From: Rubellimicrobium arenae
GTDB taxonomy: Bacteria > Pseudomonadota > Alphaproteobacteria > Rhodobacterales > Rhodobacteraceae
DNA length: 64,000 bases
Direction: 5' to 3'
Assembly: GCF_017916295.1 (NCBI RefSeq)
Contig: NZ_JAFMSS010000003.1
Span: forward strand, 310,001 to 374,000
The notes beneath the pieces are model-generated. The model was not told the origin of the DNA, did not search any database, and saw nothing but the letters and a program-made list of their open reading frames with translations. Shown one piece after another: positions 59,356 to 64,000 of this stretch. Each line of letters begins with the position of its first letter. Position 1 is the first letter of the stretch. Position numbers and translations under genes: made by a program.

Positions 59356-59652
59356 TCAGGCGGACATCGCTTCTTCGGAATGGGTCACGGCGGGCGCGGC
59401 GGCGAAGTGCGGCGACACCAGCGCGCGCCACTGGGCAAAGGCCTCCGACCCGCGGAAATGGACGGTGTGGTCCTCCAGCGTGTCCCAGTCGACCAGCAGG
59501 CGATAAAGGCCGGGGGTTTCCACGACGCGGTGGAGGCGGACGCCCTTGCAGCCGCGCGACCCCAGGAACAGCGGCACCGCCTGCCGCACGGCGGCCTCGA
59601 AGGCCCCCTCCTGGCCGGGCGCGATGGTCAGTTCGGCGGTTTCGAGGATCAT
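59356..59652 (-). CDS. ABM-domain (antibiotic biosynthesis monooxygenase-like) protein
   Basis: A 98-residue single-domain dimeric alpha-beta barrel protein (ILETAELTIAPGQEGAFEAA, CKGVRLHRVVETPGLYRLLV, WDTLEDHTVHFRGSEAFAQW). Such proteins range from quinol monooxygenases to heme-degrading enzymes, and no specific function can be given. The ATG at 59652 has GGAG eight bases before it, and a GTG nine bases further upstream is less likely. It lies between galM and the liu genes on the same strand. Confidence 0.85.
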   Translation of the reverse strand: MILETAELTIAPGQEGAFEAAVRQAVPLFLGSRGCKGVRLHRVVETPGLYRLLVDWDTLEDHTVHFRGSEAFAQWRALVSPHFAAAPAVTHSEEAMSA

Positions 59653-59730
59653 GCGTGTCACTCCCTGCTTTGGGCGGCGCGGCCCGGTTCGGGGACTTGG
59701 GTCGCATGACGGGCGCCGACGGTCCAGGGG

Positions 59731-60519
59731 TCAGTCCGGCGCCTTGCGCCAGGGCGGATCGCAACGGTCGAGGAAGGCCCGGACGCCCGCGCGGGCTTCG
59801 TCGCTGTCCCATCGCGTCACGAGCGCCTGGATCGAGAGCTCGATCGCCTCGGGCGCGGGGCTGCGAAGCGCGCGGAGGAGCGCCTTGGCCTCGGCCACCG
59901 CGCCGGGCGCGCAGTCCAGCAGGAGGGCGACCTCCTGGTCGATGGACGCCCCCAACCGATCCGCCGGGACGGCACGGGCCAGCAGCCCGAGCGCGACGGC
60001 CTCGGCCGCGTCGAAGCGGCGGGCGGAGAGCATGAGGCGGCGGGCGGCGGGCTCGCCGATCCGGGCCAGCACATAGGGGCCGATGGTTGCGGGGATCAGG
60101 CCGAGCCGCGTCTCGGTCATGGCAAAGACGGCGGTGTCCACGGCGACGGCGATGTCGCAGACCGACAGGAGCCCGACCCCGCCCCCGTAGGCCGCGCCCT
60201 GCACCTCGGCCAGGAGCGGCTTGGGCAGGAGGTCGAGCGCCCGCAGCATCATGGCGAGACGCCGGGCCTGGTCGGCGCGGGCCGGCCGGTCGGCCTCGAT
60301 CTGCTCGCGCATCCAGCCCAGGTCGGCGCCGGCGCAGAAGGTCCGGCCCCGGGCGGCAAGCACCACCACCCGCACGGCGGGGTCCCGGGCCAGCCGATCG
60401 GCGGCCTCGGTGAGCTCCGCGATCATGGCGGCGTCGAGCGCGTTGTGGCGGTCGGGCCGGTCCAGCGTCAGGCGCGCCACGCCGCGCGGGTCGATGGACA
60501 GGGCGATGGTCTGGAACAT
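59731..60519 (-). CDS. Methylglutaconyl-CoA hydratase (LiuC-like enoyl-CoA hydratase)
   Basis: A 262-residue crotonase-fold enzyme. The oxyanion-hole motif FCAGADLGWMREQI and the second motif AEVQGAAYGGGVGLLSVCD are visible; AGADLGWM is typical of the leucine-pathway hydratases. It would convert 3-methylglutaconyl-CoA to HMG-CoA, the substrate of the lyase encoded next to it. The ATG at 60519 has AAGGG at a suitable distance; the GTG at 60528 overlaps the lyase stop. It is the last gene of the visible liu operon. Confidence 0.88.
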   Translation of the reverse strand: MFQTIALSIDPRGVARLTLDRPDRHNALDAAMIAELTEAADRLARDPAVRVVVLAARGRTFCAGADLGWMREQIEADRPARADQARRLAMMLRALDLLPKPLLAEVQGAAYGGGVGLLSVCDIAVAVDTAVFAMTETRLGLIPATIGPYVLARIGEPAARRLMLSARRFDAAEAVALGLLARAVPADRLGASIDQEVALLLDCAPGAVAEAKALLRALRSPAPEAIELSIQALVTRWDSDEARAGVRAFLDRCDPPWRKAPD

Positions 60520-60524
60520 CGGGA

Positions 60525-61379
60525 TCACCCTTCGCGCATCGCCCGGGCCAGGTCGGCCGCCTGCGCCAGGGCCACCGGGTCCAGCCCGGTGTCGAAGCCC
60601 AGCGCGGACAGGCGGCGGGCCAGCGCCTCGGTCGCGACGTTGCCCGCGGCGCCCGGCGCGAAGGGACAGCCGCCCAGCCCCGCGACCGAGGCATCGAAGA
60701 CGCGCAGCCCGAGCCCGAGCGCCACCTCCACGTTCTCCACCGCGCGGCCCGCCGTATCGTGGAAGTGCCCGGCCAGCCGGTCGGGCGGAAGCTCGTCGAG
60801 GACGGCGCGGAGCATGGCCTCCACCTGTTCGGGAGTGGCGCGGCCCAGCGTCTCGCCCAGGCTCACCTCCGCGCAGCCGAGGTCGCGGAGCGCCGCCGCG
60901 ACCCGGGCGACCCGCGACGGCGGCACGGGGCCGTCATAGGGGCAGTCGGTCACCACCGAGACATAGCCGCGGACGGGGATTCCGTCCCGCCCGGCCTCGC
61001 GCAGGATCGGCTCGATCCGGGCAAGGCTGTCGGCCACCGATGCGTTGAGGTTGGCGCGGGCGAAGCCGTCGGTGGCCGCCGTGACCACGGCGATCTGGTC
61101 CGCGCGGGCGGCGCGCGCCGCCTCCTGACCCTTGAGGTTGGGAACGAGCGCCATGTAGCGGACCCCGGGCGCGCGGCGGATCGCGGCCATGACCCCGGCG
61201 CTATCGGCCATCTGGGGGACGCGCGCGGGGCTGACGAAGCTCGCGGCCTCGATGCGGCGGAACCCGACGGACGAGAGCGCGTCCACGAGCGCGACCTTGC
61301 GGGCCGTCGGGATCGGGCGCGCCTCGTTCTGGAGGCCGTCGCGCGGGCCGACCTCGACGATCTCGACCCGCTCAGCCAT
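60525..61379 (-). CDS. Hydroxymethylglutaryl-CoA lyase
   Basis: A 284-residue TIM-barrel enzyme splitting HMG-CoA into acetyl-CoA and acetoacetate. The start VEIVEVGPRDGLQNEARP carries the catalytic Arg-Asp pair, the metal histidines are in GHFHDTAGRAVENV, and the signature GLGGCPFAPGAAGNVATE contains the active cysteine. It overlaps the carboxylase alpha subunit gene by eight bases, showing coupling in the leucine/isovalerate degradation operon. Confidence 0.95.
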   Translation of the reverse strand: MAERVEIVEVGPRDGLQNEARPIPTARKVALVDALSSVGFRRIEAASFVSPARVPQMADSAGVMAAIRRAPGVRYMALVPNLKGQEAARAARADQIAVVTAATDGFARANLNASVADSLARIEPILREAGRDGIPVRGYVSVVTDCPYDGPVPPSRVARVAAALRDLGCAEVSLGETLGRATPEQVEAMLRAVLDELPPDRLAGHFHDTAGRAVENVEVALGLGLRVFDASVAGLGGCPFAPGAAGNVATEALARRLSALGFDTGLDPVALAQAADLARAMREG

Positions 61380-63309
61380 CGGAGGGCTCCAGCCGGATCA
61401 GGGGGGTTCCCGCCTCGACCTGCTGGCCCTCGGCGGCCAGGACCTCGGCCACGCGGCCATCGCGAGGGGCAGTCAGAACGTGCTCCATCTTCATGGCCTC
61501 GACGATGGCGAGGGTCGCGCCACGGAGGACCGCCTGCCCGGGCGTGACGAGGACGGCGCGGACGAGGCCCGGCATGGGGGACAAGGTGGCGTCGGTGCCG
61601 GTGTCCGCCGCCTCGCGGTCGAGGGGGTCCGGGACGCCGAAGGCGAAGGTGCCAAGCGGGCTGGCGAAGACGGTGATGCGGTCCGACTCCGGCAGGACAT
61701 CATGGGCGGGGGCGCCGTCGATGCGCCACGAGCCGCCGCACCGGCTGGCCCGGATGGTCGGCCCCTCGACGGCGACCCGGGCCCGGTCCGGGCCGTCCAG
61801 CGCCAGGGTGACAACCAGGGGCCTGCCGTCCCAGACCAGGTCGATGCGCCGCGACAGGGGCTGCCAAAGGTGGAACCCGGCCAGAGGGTGCGCGGACGGG
61901 TTCGCCGCCGCGAGCGCCGCGAGGGCCACGACCTCGGGGGGAGGTGTCGCAGCCTCGGTCAGACGGTGGAGGTCGCGCTCGATCAGGCCGGTATCGGGAT
62001 GACCCGCACGGAAGCCCTCATGCGCGACGAGGGCGGACAGGAAGGCGAGGTTCGTCGTGCAGCCGGCGACCTGGGTCCGGGCGAGCGCCTGGGCCAGACG
62101 GTCGAGCGCCAACTCGCGCGTCGGGCCATGGGCGACCAGCTTGGCGATCATCGGATCGTACCAGGGGGTGATCGCGTCACCCTCGCGCACGCCGGTCTCG
62201 ACGCGGACTCCATCCGAGAACCGCCGCCGGGACAGGCGGCCGGTGGCGGGCAGGAATCCTGCGGGCACGTCCTCGGCGTAAAGGCGCGCCTCCACGGCGT
62301 GGCCTTGGATGCGGAGATCCTCCTGCCGGAGAGGCAACGGCTCGCCCGAGGCGACGCGGAGTTGCCATTCCACGAGGTCGAGGCCGGTGATCGCCTCGGT
62401 CACCGGATGCTCGACCTGGAGGCGGGTGTTCATCTCCATGAACCAGAAGCGGTCGGGGCGCAGGCCGTCCGAGGCGTCGACGATGAACTCCACGGTCCCC
62501 GCGCCGGAATAGCCGATGGCCTCGGCCGCGCGGACGGCGGCCTGCCCCATGGCCTGTCGCATCGCGTCGGGCATGCCGGGCGCCGGGGCCTCCTCGACGA
62601 CCTTCTGGTGGCGGCGCTGGAGCGAGCAGTCCCTCTCGAACAGATGGACGGCGCGGGTGCCGTCGCCGAAGACCTGCACCTCGATGTGGCGGGGGGTGGC
62701 GACGTAGTTCTCGATCAGGACGGCGTCGTTGCCGAAGGCGTTCCGCGCCTCGCGACGGGCGCTCGTCAGGGCGTCGGCGAACTGCGACGGGTCCTCGACG
62801 CGGCGCATGCCCTTGCCGCCGCCGCCCGCGACGGCTTTGATGAGGACCGGGTAGCCGATGCGCGCGGCCTCTCTGGCGAGGTGCTGCGCGTCCTGATCCG
62901 CGCCGTGGTAGCCGGGGACGACGGGGACGCCCGCCCGCTCCATCAGCGCCTTGGCCGCGTCCTTGAGGCCCATGGCGCGGATCGCGGAGGCTGAGGGCCC
63001 GATGAAGGTCAGGCCCGCCTGCGCCACCGCCTCGGCAAAGTCGGGGTTCTCGGACAGGAAGCCGTAGCCGGGATGGATCGCCTCCGCGCCCGTCGTCCGC
63101 GCGGCGTCGAGGATCGCGGCGGCGTTCAGGTAGCTGTCGGACGCAGGCGGCGGGCCGATGCGGACGGTGTGGTCGGCCATCGCGACGTGGCGGGCCCCGG
63201 CGTCGGCATCCGAGAAGACGGCGACCGTCTCCACGCCCAGCCGCCGGGCCGTGTCGATGATCCGGCAGGCGATCTCCCCCCGGTTGGCGATCAGGATGCG
63301 GCGGAACAT
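61372..63309 (-). CDS. Methylcrotonyl-CoA carboxylase, biotin-carrying alpha subunit
   Basis: A 645-residue acyl-CoA carboxylase subunit. Biotin carboxylase fills about residues 1-450 (RRILIANRGEIACRIIDTAR, AVAGGGGKGMRRVE, FMEMNTRLQVEHPVTEAITG), then a linker domain, and the biotinyl domain with K607 in VEAMKMEHVL. Association with the beta subunit, HMG-CoA lyase and methylglutaconyl-CoA hydratase points to 3-methylcrotonyl-CoA rather than propionyl- or geranyl-CoA. The ATG at 63309 has GAGGGG before it. The frame is open upstream only as a shadow of the beta subunit gene. Confidence 0.92.
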   Translation of the reverse strand: MFRRILIANRGEIACRIIDTARRLGVETVAVFSDADAGARHVAMADHTVRIGPPPASDSYLNAAAILDAARTTGAEAIHPGYGFLSENPDFAEAVAQAGLTFIGPSASAIRAMGLKDAAKALMERAGVPVVPGYHGADQDAQHLAREAARIGYPVLIKAVAGGGGKGMRRVEDPSQFADALTSARREARNAFGNDAVLIENYVATPRHIEVQVFGDGTRAVHLFERDCSLQRRHQKVVEEAPAPGMPDAMRQAMGQAAVRAAEAIGYSGAGTVEFIVDASDGLRPDRFWFMEMNTRLQVEHPVTEAITGLDLVEWQLRVASGEPLPLRQEDLRIQGHAVEARLYAEDVPAGFLPATGRLSRRRFSDGVRVETGVREGDAITPWYDPMIAKLVAHGPTRELALDRLAQALARTQVAGCTTNLAFLSALVAHEGFRAGHPDTGLIERDLHRLTEAATPPPEVVALAALAAANPSAHPLAGFHLWQPLSRRIDLVWDGRPLVVTLALDGPDRARVAVEGPTIRASRCGGSWRIDGAPAHDVLPESDRITVFASPLGTFAFGVPDPLDREAADTGTDATLSPMPGLVRAVLVTPGQAVLRGATLAIVEAMKMEHVLTAPRDGRVAEVLAAEGQQVEAGTPLIRLEPSDG

Positions 63310-63317
63310 GCGGCCCC

Positions 63318-64000
63318 TCACATCCGGAACACGCCGAAGCGCGTGGGCCCGGGCGGCGCGTTCAGCGCGGCGTGGAGCGACAGCGCCAGCACCTCGCGCG
63401 TCCGGCGCGGATCGATGATGCCATCGTCCCACAGGCGGGCCGAGGCGTAGAGCGGGTGGCTCTGGCGGTCGAACATCTCCTGCGTGGGGCGCTTGAAGGC
63501 GGCCTCCTCCTCGGCGGACCACTGGGCCCCGGTCCGTTCGATGCCGTCGCGGCGGACGGTGGCCAGCACGTTGGCAGCCTGCTCTCCGCCCATGACGCCG
63601 ATGCGGCTGTTGGGCCAGGTCCAGAGGAAGCGCGGCGAATAGGCCCGCCCCGCCATCCCGTAGTTGCCCGCCCCGAAGGAGCCGCCGACGATCACCGTCA
63701 CCTTGGGAACGCCGGTGGTGGCGACGGCGGTGACCATCTTGGCGCCATGGCGGGCGATGCCCTCGTTCTCGTAGCGGCGGCCGACCATGAAGCCGGTGAT
63801 GTTCTGCAGGAACACGAGCGGGATGGCCCGCTGGCTGCACAGTTCGATGAAATGCGCCCCCTTCTGCGCGGATTCCGAGAAGAGGACGCCGTTGTTGGCG
63901 ACGATGCCCAGGGGCTGGCCCATGACCTGCGCGAAGCCCGTCACCAGCGTCTCGCCGAAGCGGGCCTTGAACTCGTCGAACTCCGAGCCGTCCACCACGC
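63318..64000 (-). CDS. Methylcrotonyl-CoA carboxylase beta subunit, C-terminal part (partial)
   Basis: The gene starts beyond the window end; about 227 C-terminal residues are present. They form the second crotonase-like half of acyl-CoA carboxyltransferases: GFAQVMGQPLGIVANNGVLF, LVFLQNITGFMVGRRYENEG, VIVGGSFGAGNYGMAGRAYS and the C-terminal GIIDPRRTREVLALSL. The FMVGRRYE and NYGMAGRAYSPRFLW forms are those of methylcrotonyl-CoA carboxylases. It is eight bases upstream of the alpha subunit gene. Confidence 0.92.
   Translation of the reverse strand, partial: VVDGSEFDEFKARFGETLVTGFAQVMGQPLGIVANNGVLFSESAQKGAHFIELCSQRAIPLVFLQNITGFMVGRRYENEGIARHGAKMVTAVATTGVPKVTVIVGGSFGAGNYGMAGRAYSPRFLWTWPNSRIGVMGGEQAANVLATVRRDGIERTGAQWSAEEEAAFKRPTQEMFDRQSHPLYASARLWDDGIIDPRRTREVLALSLHAALNAPPGPTRFGVFRM

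Overview
The window is about 70% GC and looks chromosomal. It comes from an alphaproteobacterium, most probably a Rhodobacteraceae member. The evidence is the complete mraZ-to-ftsZ division and cell-wall cluster with a DUF2484 gene between murC and murB, a DUF1127 gene followed by CCUCCUCCC hairpin RNAs of the CcsR/cuckoo type, an UpsM-like RNA leader before mraZ, a gene-transfer-agent type spike base protein, and a GTTC-N7-GTTC LexA box. The genus cannot be told from this sequence alone.

Layout. 1-2723 (+): the end of cobT, an aminopeptidase P and a DUF427 protein. 2770-4443 (-): recN. 4495-11429: a sugar-acid/sugar catabolic island (aldo-keto reductase, BtpA/SgcQ-like protein, M42 metalloenzyme, FGGY kinase, GntR regulator, UxaA-type dehydratase). 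Its two divergent promoter regions share a 14-bp near-palindrome, and no transporter is present. 11674-38040 (-): the dcw cluster, read from high to low coordinates as mraZ, rsmH, ftsL, ftsI, murE, murF, mraY, (DedA, GNAT), murD, (Hsp70-like), ftsW, murG, murC, DUF2484, murB, ddl, ftsQ, ftsA, ftsZ, lpxC, bamD. Two flavoenzyme genes on the + strand (24000-26475) interrupt it between the Hsp70-like gene and ftsW. Start/stop overlaps show translational coupling through most of the cluster.

38085-40930 is the RNA-rich part. A heat-shock-sigma-like promoter (38336-38359) starts a leader that meets an intrinsic terminator just before mraZ, as described for UpsM of Rhodobacter sphaeroides. The mrp gene follows, then a second promoter of the same type drives a 75-residue DUF1127 gene and eight hairpins with anti-Shine-Dalgarno CCTCC loops, arranged as four double-hairpin units and closed by a terminator.

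40931-64000: benE-like and LysE-type transporters; uvrD/pcrA with a LexA box; a glycosyltransferase; pyruvate carboxylase; terC; two near-identical tRNA-Gly(GCC) genes; an SMP-30 lactonase whose ribosome binding site lies in a perfect 12-bp inverted repeat; a manganese catalase and a DUF892 ferritin-like protein, divergent, each with a GGAAC-N16-CGTT (EcfG-type) promoter; a LysR regulator followed by DoxX, VOC dioxygenase-like and glutathionyl-hydroquinone reductase genes; the spike base protein; an aldose epimerase; an ABM-domain protein; and a leucine/isovalerate (liu) operon encoding methylcrotonyl-CoA carboxylase, HMG-CoA lyase and methylglutaconyl-CoA hydratase, cut by the window end.

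The main themes are envelope growth and division, stress-responsive RNA regulation, and oxidative or quinone stress defence. Gene calls rest on recognisable protein motifs. Promoter, operator and RNA calls are pattern matches that need experimental support.
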